Shown: positions 1 through 6,689 of the stretch, piece after piece
Position numbering within the stretch: the first letter of the stretch is position 1
Layout: every line of letters begins with the position of its first letter
From: a virus
Direction: 5' to 3' (one strand)
Virus record (IMG/VR): IMGVR_UViG_3300028920_000137
Coordinates: 1-42,024 of that record
DNA: 42,024 nucleotides
Made by a program: the position numbers and the translations under genes
Notes under the pieces: model-generated
The model's input: the letters and a program-made list of their open reading frames with translations, nothing else
Database searches by the model: none
What the model was told of the DNA's origin: nothing

Positions 1-406
1 CGTCCTCGTCATTGATTGTGGCCTTCATCGCGGTCGCGAAGTGCTTCTGAAGATCGACGTGCATAGAGTCTGCGTCATCGTCGGGCGGGGCGTAGTAGCG
101 TGCGTGCATCTCGAGCGCGTTCGCGGGTACGCCGCCCTTCCTCGCGACGGTCAGGACCAACGTCGCGTCATCTTCCTCGAACGGCACGCCGCTGTCCTTG
201 TCGCACGCGAGGTAGACGGTGTCGGCTGTCAGCGTGTAGACGTCGTTCTCTTCGTCGTAGTTCGGTGCGCCCGGTGACCACTTGGGGCCCGACAGTAGTT
301 CGGCGGGTGACGTGACAGTCATCCCGCCATCGGAGAACTCGGCATCTCCGCTGGTGTCCCAGTGGTCGCCACTCAGCGTGAACATCTTGCATCGCCATAC
401 CGACAT
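1..406 (-). CDS. Tail-terminator-position protein, N-terminal part (gene continues at 42024)
   Basis: This is the first 135 codons of a gene that runs off the left edge. The ATG at 406 has AGAGGG about 8 bases upstream. The reading frame leaves position 1 with one base of a codon, and the two bases at 42024-42023 complete it as GGG (Gly). The frame then stays open to 40997, giving 477 residues. This part is acidic and rich in beta-prone segments, with no signal peptide. Together with the first ~80 residues after the junction it looks like a concanavalin/laminin-G-type beta-sandwich (alternating hydrophobic strands, a DTWYTVTI stretch). That fold call is inference. The gene lies directly after the gpG-like gene, where tail terminators usually sit. 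Confidence 0.75.
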   Translation of the reverse strand, partial: MSVWRCKMFTLSGDHWDTSGDAEFSDGGMTVTSPAELLSGPKWSPGAPNYDEENDVYTLTADTVYLACDKDSGVPFEEDDATLVLTVARKGGVPANALEMHARYYAPPDDDADSMHVDLQKHFATAMKATINDED

Positions 407-418
407 CGCGACCCTCTT

Positions 419-1054
419 TCAGTCCATGTTTTCTAGCTGCTTGTTCCATCGTACATACTGCACATACCGTGCTACAGGGCCCCGCCTCATATCTGCAACG
501 AGAGCGCGGATCACGGCCTTCTCAAGTCGGCCGGTCCAACCCCTAGGCAAGAAGGGCCGCGCTTCGATCTTCGTCCTGTGATGCCGTCCTGCCTTGCCTC
601 CAAACTGATGGATCCGGGCGTACTTGATGTTCGTTCCAACCTCGACAGAGTACCGCGACAGCTTCATCACAATGCTGCGTTTCAGGGTGCCCTTGTCTTG
701 AAGTATCTTCACACCGCGAAACTTCTGCTGACCCTTGTGCTTGCCGCTCTTGTACTGCCCCTTCGACTCTGTGTAGCGGATACGCGAAGCCCTGTCCGCT
801 GTCATGCCTTTCTTGTATCCGCTGCGGCCCGCCTTCGTTGACTGCGCGAGGTCCTGCCACGGCGCACTGGTCGTCGGGTCTGCCTCTTCACGGAACGCGC
901 GCTGGACTTCATTCATCAGCGCCGTACCCGCTGCGGGCAGGAATAGCATGGGCGCCCTCATGTTCGCGCCGAGACTCCGCATGATCCCCTGCACACGCGC
1001 AAGGTCTCGCTCGTTCACCGACACCTTGACGCCGATAGGCCCTTCGACTGCCAT
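419..1054 (-). CDS. Phage virion morphogenesis protein, Mu gpG / P2 gpS-like
   Basis: This 211-residue protein carries the hallmark C-terminal pattern of the phage virion morphogenesis family (Mu gpG, P2 gpS tail completion). A stretch reading YARIHQFGGKAGR is followed by ARPFLPRGW. Proteins of this family act at the head-tail joint or in tail completion. The middle is very basic (many Lys, Arg and Gly, about residues 70-130). GTG-ATG occurs at the start; the ATG at 1054 is taken. It lies between two exported proteins (upstream) and the tail-terminator-position gene (downstream), the expected place in a Mu-type head-tail module. Confidence 0.85.
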   Translation of the reverse strand: MAVEGPIGVKVSVNERDLARVQGIMRSLGANMRAPMLFLPAAGTALMNEVQRAFREEADPTTSAPWQDLAQSTKAGRSGYKKGMTADRASRIRYTESKGQYKSGKHKGQQKFRGVKILQDKGTLKRSIVMKLSRYSVEVGTNIKYARIHQFGGKAGRHHRTKIEARPFLPRGWTGRLEKAVIRALVADMRRGPVARYVQYVRWNKQLENMD

Positions 1055-1063
1055 CACGCCCGC

Positions 1064-1585
1064 CTATGGGTTCAAGTCCGTCGCTTCAATCCATGCGGAC
1101 TTGTCGTGATTCAACACATAGCGCGACGAGTCCACGAGAACTTCCGTGAATGGGTCAACCGTACTGGTGTCGGGTAACGAAGCCAGCTGCTTCCACCGTA
1201 CCTGTTCCACCTGAAAGATGATTGGCACAGAGATACGCGCTGCAACCACGCCACCCGTGATACTCACGCTGTCTTCGCACGCAACACGCGATCCGAAGTA
1301 GGCGTTGCTGTCTATCCGCACCTCAACGAAGTATGTGGAGTCCTCATGTACCGCCACGCAGTTGAATGTCACGTCATCGCTGGCGTCGTTACCGAACTGC
1401 GTATCGCCGTAGAAGTTTGAGGCGCCATCGAAACGGTTACTCGTTCCCTTCGTCCGAAACGTACCTTCAACCGTGACGTCTTGGAGGGTCAGCGCCTCAG
1501 TGAGATTGCCTGCCGTGACACCGGCAGCGATGATCGCAAGCAAGCAGAGCAGCAGTACCTTCTCACGTCCCGTCCAACCGTTCAT
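1064..1585 (-). CDS. Hypothetical membrane-anchored or secreted protein
   Basis: I do not recognise a family for this 173-residue protein. Residues ~9-26 (VLLLCLLAIIAAGVTAG) form a hydrophobic segment after a short charged N-terminus, so it is either a signal peptide or an N-terminal anchor. The rest is Asp/Ser/Thr/Val-rich and beta-like, with at least two cysteines. The ATG at 1585 follows a long GGAGGGGGGG run. It sits with another exported protein (1600-2103) inside the head-tail operon, where no exported protein is needed for virion assembly. It may therefore be a cargo gene expressed late, for example one acting on the host surface, but no function can be assigned. Confidence 0.7.
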   Translation of the reverse strand: MNGWTGREKVLLLCLLAIIAAGVTAGNLTEALTLQDVTVEGTFRTKGTSNRFDGASNFYGDTQFGNDASDDVTFNCVAVHEDSTYFVEVRIDSNAYFGSRVACEDSVSITGGVVAARISVPIIFQVEQVRWKQLASLPDTSTVDPFTEVLVDSSRYVLNHDKSAWIEATDLNP

Positions 1586-1599
1586 GCCCGCCCCCCCTC

Positions 1600-2103
1600 C
1601 TATTCCGTGGTCTGCTCGGCCAAGAATGTGAAGTAGATGTGTGTCGTATCCGCTGCCGCGTATCCCCGGATGTACAGGGTGTCAATCGGTACGCGACTGT
1701 TGAGTGGGAGATCGAAGTAGGAGAACGTCTTGCTCAAGTTCATGTATGACAGCCGGACGAAGAACCACGGCGTGTTCGCGAGGTCGGTATCGGCGGGGGA
1801 TACCTTGACCCACATTCCATATGACGTGACGGTGCCCCTGCTGTGAGCGTACAATCGCCACTGATGAACATATGTCCCGTCCGGCACGATAGCCGTTGCG
1901 GTTGTATCGGGCCACACCTCTGCTCCCGTTGTGTCGAAAGGTGCCGAGGTCAGACACGTTACGGTGTCGCTCAGGGCGTACAGGTCGTTTGGCGGGAAGT
2001 TGTCATTGATCCCGTGCGGTGGATACACCGTGCGAGCATGAGCGAGAATCGAAAAGCTCAACAGGAACCCGGCGATGACCGCGAATACCAGAAGCCGTCT
2101 CAT
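1600..2103 (-). CDS. Hypothetical secreted protein, paralogue of the product of 17186-17599
   Basis: This 167-residue protein has a typical signal peptide: MRR, a hydrophobic core (LLVFAVIAGFLLSFSIL) and an AHA-like cleavage site near residue 22. After cleavage comes a Thr/Asp/Tyr-rich beta-type domain. The mature part has DTVTC near its N-terminus and PIDTLYIRGYAAADTTHIYF near its C-terminus. The secreted protein at 17186-17599 has DTVTC and QIDSVKVTGVGLADS at matching places, so the two look like paralogues. An in-frame TTG lies 21 bases upstream, but the ATG at 2103 with AAGGGG 9 bases away is preferred. The role is unknown. Confidence 0.75.
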   Translation of the reverse strand: MRRLLVFAVIAGFLLSFSILAHARTVYPPHGINDNFPPNDLYALSDTVTCLTSAPFDTTGAEVWPDTTATAIVPDGTYVHQWRLYAHSRGTVTSYGMWVKVSPADTDLANTPWFFVRLSYMNLSKTFSYFDLPLNSRVPIDTLYIRGYAAADTTHIYFTFLAEQTTE

Positions 2104-2120
2104 CTCTTGATCCCCTTTCG

Positions 2121-2822
2121 TCAATCTCGGTCGTCCTCTATCTCGTCAATGCGGTCGGGGTCCGGCTCAATGTTCCACGGCTCGTCCACGGCGTCCACTC
2201 CAAAGGCGGGTGCATAGTCTTCATGGCTGAGACCGCCGACGGTATATCGCTCGGCTCCCGCGATGTGAGCGAGCCCCCGCCTGGCATTTCCGAGGAATGC
2301 AAGGGCTCGCTCGTACACCGCGACGATACCCGGCGGCGGCTCGTTCAGGTCCGTCACGCGGGTATTCGCCAGATGAAGCGCCAGCCCGATTGCTGCCTGC
2401 TCCACCTCTCGAGGGGGACCGGCCTTCCGTACCGTCCGGCCCCTGATGTCCGTTTCCGTAACCACGCCTATCTCGTCATTCGTCGCGATCCCGGTCGCAT
2501 CATCGAGAACCACGCTGGTTCCAGAGACAGACACAACCGTTGCCGAAACGCTAGACATCGCCTGTTCACTGGTGTCGTAGGAACCGACGACGTCGCCGGC
2601 AACGATCATCGCTGCGTCCTCAAGTGAAAGCGTGAGCGTATTGCTATCGACGGAGACGACGTGAAGCCACGGGTTGAATGGCACGCTGAAAACATTGCCG
2701 ATAGTCGCGTCAATCTCGCCCATGACCTCTTCCCGAAGTGATTGAAGCTGCGGGAACCCGATCCCCGCGTCGAGGTTGATCCATGCACGCCTCACCTGTC
2801 CGTCTGTGCAATACGCGGGCAA
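2121..2822 (-). CDS. Head completion / head-tail adaptor, DUF1320 (Mu gp36)-like
   Basis: This 233-residue protein starts at a TTG with a full AAGGAGG seven bases upstream. The N-terminus (PAYCTDGQVRRAWI) and the helical C-terminal half (EVEQAAIGLALHLANTRV, then a short helical region) fit Mu gp36/DUF1320 head-tail adaptors. Those are usually about 140 residues. The extra length is a Val/Ser/Thr-rich beta insertion at about residues 50-130. The acidic tail (DPDRIDEIEDDRD) is unusual. Its position two genes after the capsid supports a head-completion role. The family call is from pattern and position and is moderately secure. Confidence 0.6.
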   Translation of the reverse strand: MPAYCTDGQVRRAWINLDAGIGFPQLQSLREEVMGEIDATIGNVFSVPFNPWLHVVSVDSNTLTLSLEDAAMIVAGDVVGSYDTSEQAMSSVSATVVSVSGTSVVLDDATGIATNDEIGVVTETDIRGRTVRKAGPPREVEQAAIGLALHLANTRVTDLNEPPPGIVAVYERALAFLGNARRGLAHIAGAERYTVGGLSHEDYAPAFGVDAVDEPWNIEPDPDRIDEIEDDRD

Positions 2823-2824
2823 GG

Positions 2825-3184
2825 TCAGTCCTCCTTGTAGATGTTCACTTCGGGTGCGTCGCCACCCACAGGTACCGTGTCCACCATGCCCGTCGCGGAC
2901 AGGCGCATCGCCTTCGCTTCGGGGGACATGGTTTCACTCACCTTCTCGCCCTCGCCTGCGTGTAGCTGGTTCCACTCCGCAGGGAAGTATGTCTTGAAGT
3001 GCTCCTCTTGAAGCAGGAGGCCGCACCGCATCCACTTCTCTACCACTTCACCGTACCCTTCGCGCCGTAGCCGCTGCACAGGAACCTCATGCCCCGGCGC
3101 GAACGTTCCAAGCGGACTGATGAGGACGCAACGGTTCGGCATCACGTACCACCGTTGCATCGCGCTTTTCGCGTGCTGTGTCAT
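2825..3184 (-). CDS. Hypothetical protein between capsid and head-completion genes
   Basis: This protein of about 119 residues has no family I recognise. It contains a short N-terminal beta-like region (CVLISPLGTFAPGHEVPV), a basic/helical part (VQRLRREGYGEVVEKWMRCGLL) and an acidic C-terminus. The ATG at 3184 is chosen with AAGGG 10-15 bases upstream. The frame is also open back to a TTG overlapping the capsid stop (3319), but that extension is Arg/Trp/Gly-rich with an implausible composition. Small proteins at this place are often head-tail or capsid accessory proteins. Confidence 0.55.
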   Translation of the reverse strand: MTQHAKSAMQRWYVMPNRCVLISPLGTFAPGHEVPVQRLRREGYGEVVEKWMRCGLLLQEEHFKTYFPAEWNQLHAGEGEKVSETMSPEAKAMRLSATGMVDTVPVGGDAPEVNIYKED

Positions 3185-3311
3185 CGTCGCTATCACCCTT
3201 GCTGGCGGCCAGACCGGGAGGCGCCATCGGACACCATACAGCCCATGCCGCCCCCGGCCCAGCCAGTTGGCCCGCCGTGCTGAAAGTCGGACGTTTGATG
3301 GCCGCTCGACT

Positions 3312-4250
3312 CTAGGCAACGTAGGCGTTCGTTCCTTCGTAAACGTAGTACTGGTTGACGACCGTCTCGGCCGAGATGTACTCGACCTGAATCATCGTCC
3401 CGCCGTTGACGCCGCGCTCCGGGACGTTCCAGCGCCTCACCCTCTTGGGCGAGAGCGTCAGGTCGTAGCCCCAGCTCGCATCCTCAAGAGCCGGACGCGG
3501 GTTGACGCGGATCAGGTAGATGTTGTTCCCCCAGACGTAATCCAGCGATTCCGTCGCTCCCTCGTCTGCGGCATTCTTCACCTGCCCCGCAACCAGCGGA
3601 ACCATGCCCGCGACCTTCGGCGGCAGCGCCCCGAAGTTCTCCAGGCGGTCAGCGTGCGTGTACTTCACCTGCTCTTTCCAGCTCGCGCACTTGACCATGT
3701 AGCTCTTGATGTGGCGCGGGATGATGACGTGCGTGGGTGGCGCACCGGTCGCCTTCTCGAATAGCTCGGCCATGGTCTCGAGGTCCGCGAGGGGGTCGGC
3801 CGTGGCGACGGTGTTCCACTTCGTACTGGAGCTGCTGATGTCGTACTCCTGCCCCGTCGTGTCCGTCGTGGCCGCAAGAAGGGCCGCGACTCGGATCTCG
3901 CGGTTCAGGTCCAGATTCCGCGACAACTTCTCGGTCGTCGTGATCAGCGGCTTGATCGGCGCGTCCGCGTTCTTGATAACGCGGCTCGGGACGAACGACT
4001 TGAGCGCATGGCCGACGCAGATGTACGTTCCCGTCGTGGTGTACCAGCGCAGCTCGCCCGCCTCTTCGTGGTCGCCAATCACGTCTTCCGTCGGTAGCAG
4101 CTCTTCCTTGTAGAACCGATAGAAGATGTCGCTTTCCTTCGTCACCGGGACCGGCGGCAGAATCGTGTCAGCGATGAAGCCCCTGTATGAGTACGCCTCC
4201 GCGATCTTGGTGAGCGCCGTATCCTGATGCACTTCGCGCCTTGTGGGCAT
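3312..4250 (-). CDS. Major capsid protein
   Basis: This 312-residue protein sits directly after the protease/scaffold and decoration genes, the canonical place of the major head protein. Its composition and layout fit an HK97-fold capsid protein of the kind with little or no N-terminal delta domain: N-terminal TALTKIAEAYSYRGFIADTI, a central DLNREIRVAALLAAT helix, THVIIPRHIKSYM, and the C-terminal strand VNGGTMIQVEYISAETVV. The ATG at 4250 has AAGGGGGAATCC upstream. The frame is open 12 codons further but without a good start. A 115-base gap separates it from the decoration gene and shows only weak inverted repeats. Confidence 0.8.
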   Translation of the reverse strand: MPTRREVHQDTALTKIAEAYSYRGFIADTILPPVPVTKESDIFYRFYKEELLPTEDVIGDHEEAGELRWYTTTGTYICVGHALKSFVPSRVIKNADAPIKPLITTTEKLSRNLDLNREIRVAALLAATTDTTGQEYDISSSSTKWNTVATADPLADLETMAELFEKATGAPPTHVIIPRHIKSYMVKCASWKEQVKYTHADRLENFGALPPKVAGMVPLVAGQVKNAADEGATESLDYVWGNNIYLIRVNPRPALEDASWGYDLTLSPKRVRRWNVPERGVNGGTMIQVEYISAETVVNQYYVYEGTNAYVA

Positions 4251-4365
4251 TCGGATTCCCCTTCCACCCTCTACTCCACCCGGCACCGCAACGCGGGTTG
4301 CCTATCCCAACGGGAACGACTCGGGTGGGAGGGGCTATGTGAAATGCTAGCCTCGCAGAACGAAA

Positions 4366-4827
4366 CTAGCCTGCCGGTTCCATTGTGTCCGGCACGTTGA
4401 GGTTCAGCATGACAGAGCATGCGTCTCCTGCCGTGTCGGGCAAGCCAAGGCAGCGCCCATGCGTCATGTACCGCGTGTCAGCGGTGTTACCGCACGTCTT
4501 GAACCGCCCCGCCGTGTCTCCAAAGGAGATGAGGGCGCCGAGCGTGCTGATCGCAGCCTGACAGATGAACTTGGCCACGCCGGAAACCTGTAGCGACGTG
4601 CGAGTGCCGCCAGACAGTGCGGACTCAACAGCCGTCACGGGCTCCACGACGATTCCCGCGCACATTCCGGTATCGGCGGTCGTGTCTGCTGTGACCTCGA
4701 CCCGATCATCGGTCGTGTTGTCGTACAGCTCCATGCCACGGCCCTCGACGGCCGCATCACCGGACTTCACGCGATAGCCGATGTACTTCCCGTTCTTGCT
4801 TCTTGGGATACCTGAGTAGGTCGCCAT
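4366..4827 (-). CDS. Capsid decoration-type protein, DUF2190-like
   Basis: This 153-residue Gly/Thr/Ala-rich, cysteine-containing beta protein lies between the protease/scaffold and the capsid gene, the usual place of DUF2190 or gpD-like decoration proteins. The ATG at 4827 has GGAGG nine bases upstream. A GTG three codons earlier overlaps that ribosome binding site and is rejected. Phrases such as DTGMCAGIVVEPVTAV and SGVAKFICQAAIS resemble the regular beta pattern of the family. If correct, trimers would bind the outside of the expanded head. The family call rests on pattern and context. Confidence 0.6.
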   Translation of the reverse strand: MATYSGIPRSKNGKYIGYRVKSGDAAVEGRGMELYDNTTDDRVEVTADTTADTGMCAGIVVEPVTAVESALSGGTRTSLQVSGVAKFICQAAISTLGALISFGDTAGRFKTCGNTADTRYMTHGRCLGLPDTAGDACSVMLNLNVPDTMEPAG

Positions 4828-4884
4828 GTACTCCACCTCCCTTCATCGTGGGATTGTACGTCCCGTACTGCCGGGACTCAGGCA

Positions 4885-6192
4885 CTACCTGACGAGGCCT
4901 CGTTCCTCTCTCGCGAGCTGGACCGTCGCATCGGCCAAAGCGTCCGCGCGACTGAGAGAGCGCCCCTCATCTCGCGCCTGCTTGATGAGCTCTCGCGCCC
5001 GCTCCTCGATCTTGTCTGCCGCGTCGTCGTTCATGGTCGGCATCGTGAAGTCGTCTTCGGACCCGCTGCCCTCGTTGTCGTCCTCGGCCTCCTTCTCCTT
5101 CTTCTTGCGCGCCCCTTCCTCCTTCTTCATCTCTTCCCGCGTCTCATCGGCGCTGGCGCCGCCGTCATCCTCACCATGCTCTGAGAAGTCGGCGGCGTCG
5201 GGAAGCTGAGAGACGAACTCTGAGAGGACATCCACAGCATCCATCTCAACCTTCTTCCCTTCGCCGCGTGCGAACGTATAGGCCGTTTCGTCGGCGGCGA
5301 GCTTGGCGACCACGAGGCTGATACCCTCGTCGAACTTCGGCTTGATCTTCTTTCGGTGTGCACCGATGAACGCCTTGGCCCGCTCTTCAAACATACGCTT
5401 GTCACGCGCTGCGAGGCTCGAGGTCAGGGCCTCATTCCGCTCCTTCAGCTGCGCGTTCTCGTCGAGCGCGACCTCCAGTTCCGTGACTGACGTCAGCCCA
5501 CGCTTCGCAAGCAGAGCCTTCAGGTCATCCACTTTCGATCCCCCTTCCTCTGCAACCGCCTCCCCGGCGTCGCAGAACAGGTACGACATCCTGCCGACAG
5601 GCACCTCGCCGAAGTCGGCCGTCATCGCTTCGCGCACTATCGCGAACGCCGCCTCCCCACCGCTCATGCCGTACAGCCGCGGAAGGTCTGTGACGTGTTG
5701 TAGCGCTGCGATGGCGGGATGTTCCGCACCGAGCAGCGCCATGTGGTGTAGCGCGAGGTCTGCCGTGTAGTCGCCGACAGTGAGGTCGCCGGCGAGCCCC
5801 GCGCTGAAGCTGTCATATCCACCGACCTTCATCACGTCCGCTATGATCTTCGGTACGCGCATGAGGTCCCCCCAGAGGGAGAGACCTTTCCCGTCGCTGG
5901 CGGGAGCCACACGCAGATTGAACGGCGTCCCGAGACCGGGAAGACCGCCAAGCAACGCATGTTTCGCATTGTGCGTCAGGCGCAGCATGGGCCGAAACCC
6001 GCGCTTGAGCAGCTCAGCGAAGTGCAGCGGAATCCGCCGAAGTTGCTCAGCGGTCACGTTCGCAATCCGGCCTTCACTGTCTGTGTGTCGCCCTTCCTTG
6101 AACATCTCCACATTGCGAACCGTATAGGTCTGCAGGTCGGTGTTCTCGGTGTCCTCTTTGACGAACTGAACGAACTCAGATAAGAAGCGCAT
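4885..6192 (-). CDS. Head maturation protease with C-terminal scaffold (Mu gpI-like)
   Basis: This 435-residue protein has two parts. Residues 1-~215 resemble the Mu I protein prohead protease: TYTVRNVEMFKEGRH, NAKHALLGGLPGLGTPFNLRV, then a DLALHHMALLGAEHPAI block that probably holds the catalytic His. Residues ~225-435 are highly charged, coiled-coil-like and Lys/Glu/Asp-rich, as expected for an internal scaffold. In Mu the scaffold (gpZ) is made from the same reading frame by an internal start. Met residues within the scaffold part could serve here too. The gene directly precedes the decoration and capsid genes. A long acidic run near residues 340-390 is notable. Confidence 0.8.
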   Translation of the reverse strand: MRFLSEFVQFVKEDTENTDLQTYTVRNVEMFKEGRHTDSEGRIANVTAEQLRRIPLHFAELLKRGFRPMLRLTHNAKHALLGGLPGLGTPFNLRVAPASDGKGLSLWGDLMRVPKIIADVMKVGGYDSFSAGLAGDLTVGDYTADLALHHMALLGAEHPAIAALQHVTDLPRLYGMSGGEAAFAIVREAMTADFGEVPVGRMSYLFCDAGEAVAEEGGSKVDDLKALLAKRGLTSVTELEVALDENAQLKERNEALTSSLAARDKRMFEERAKAFIGAHRKKIKPKFDEGISLVVAKLAADETAYTFARGEGKKVEMDAVDVLSEFVSQLPDAADFSEHGEDDGGASADETREEMKKEEGARKKKEKEAEDDNEGSGSEDDFTMPTMNDDAADKIEERARELIKQARDEGRSLSRADALADATVQLAREERGLVR

Positions 6193-6196
6193 CTCA

Positions 6197-6673
6197 CTAC
6201 TCCCGCTCAGGGCCTTTCTCTGGAACGCCAGCGCCCGCCCGTGCCTCCATCCGCTTCACAATCGCCTCGTCGTGTGCTACTAGTCGGATCCTGTCTCCGT
6301 ATGCCCGATGAATGATGGAAGCAGGGACCTTGCCCTTCCTGAAGCCGGGGAGTTCAGCTTCGCGTTGCACGTCCTTTGCGAGCCGTTCTTCTTCTGCCCG
6401 AATCTCGCCCCCGGGCACTCTCGGTTCACCCTCTATGTGGTCAAGGTCCGTGCGGCAGTTCGGGCACAGGCACAGGCTGGGCATGACGACGATCCCCCCT
6501 TGTACCAACGGCGTCGTGCGTACCGTGTCTGTCTGCCACGAATCGCATCGGTCACACCACCGAACTGAACCCGCGCGATTCGCAGGTGGTGGAGGCGCAT
6601 GGAGTATGAGATACACGCCTCGGTCGAACCATGTTCTCGTGTCCCTGTCCCTATTCCCCGACCCTTTTGTCAA
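6197..6673 (-). CDS. Zinc-ribbon protein with trigger-factor ribosome-docking signature
   Basis: This is a small protein between the portal-MuF and protease genes. Counting from the farthest possible TTG at 6697, it has two CxxC knuckles (C48/C51 and C78/C81), consistent with a zinc ribbon. After these comes a helix-loop-helix with GFRKGKVP at residues 118-125, flanked by EERLAKDVQREAELP before and ASIIHRAYGDRIR after. The GFRxGxxP motif and its flanks are the signature of the trigger-factor N-terminal domain, the loop that docks on ribosomal protein uL23 at the tunnel exit. The TF substrate-binding and PPIase domains are absent. The start is uncertain: the TTG at 6673 with AGGGGGA upstream is used. 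The function is unknown; a link to the ribosome or to nascent capsid proteins is inference. Confidence 0.65.
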   Translation of the reverse strand: MTKGSGNRDRDTRTWFDRGVYLILHAPPPPANRAGSVRWCDRCDSWQTDTVRTTPLVQGGIVVMPSLCLCPNCRTDLDHIEGEPRVPGGEIRAEEERLAKDVQREAELPGFRKGKVPASIIHRAYGDRIRLVAHDEAIVKRMEARAGAGVPEKGPERE

Positions 6674-6689
6674 GACTTTTCTTCCCCCT

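Noticed and set aside
3185-3319. N-terminal extension of the gene at 2825-3184 to a TTG overlapping the capsid stop
   Set aside because: Extension is Arg/Trp/Gly-rich and lacks a suitable ribosome binding site.
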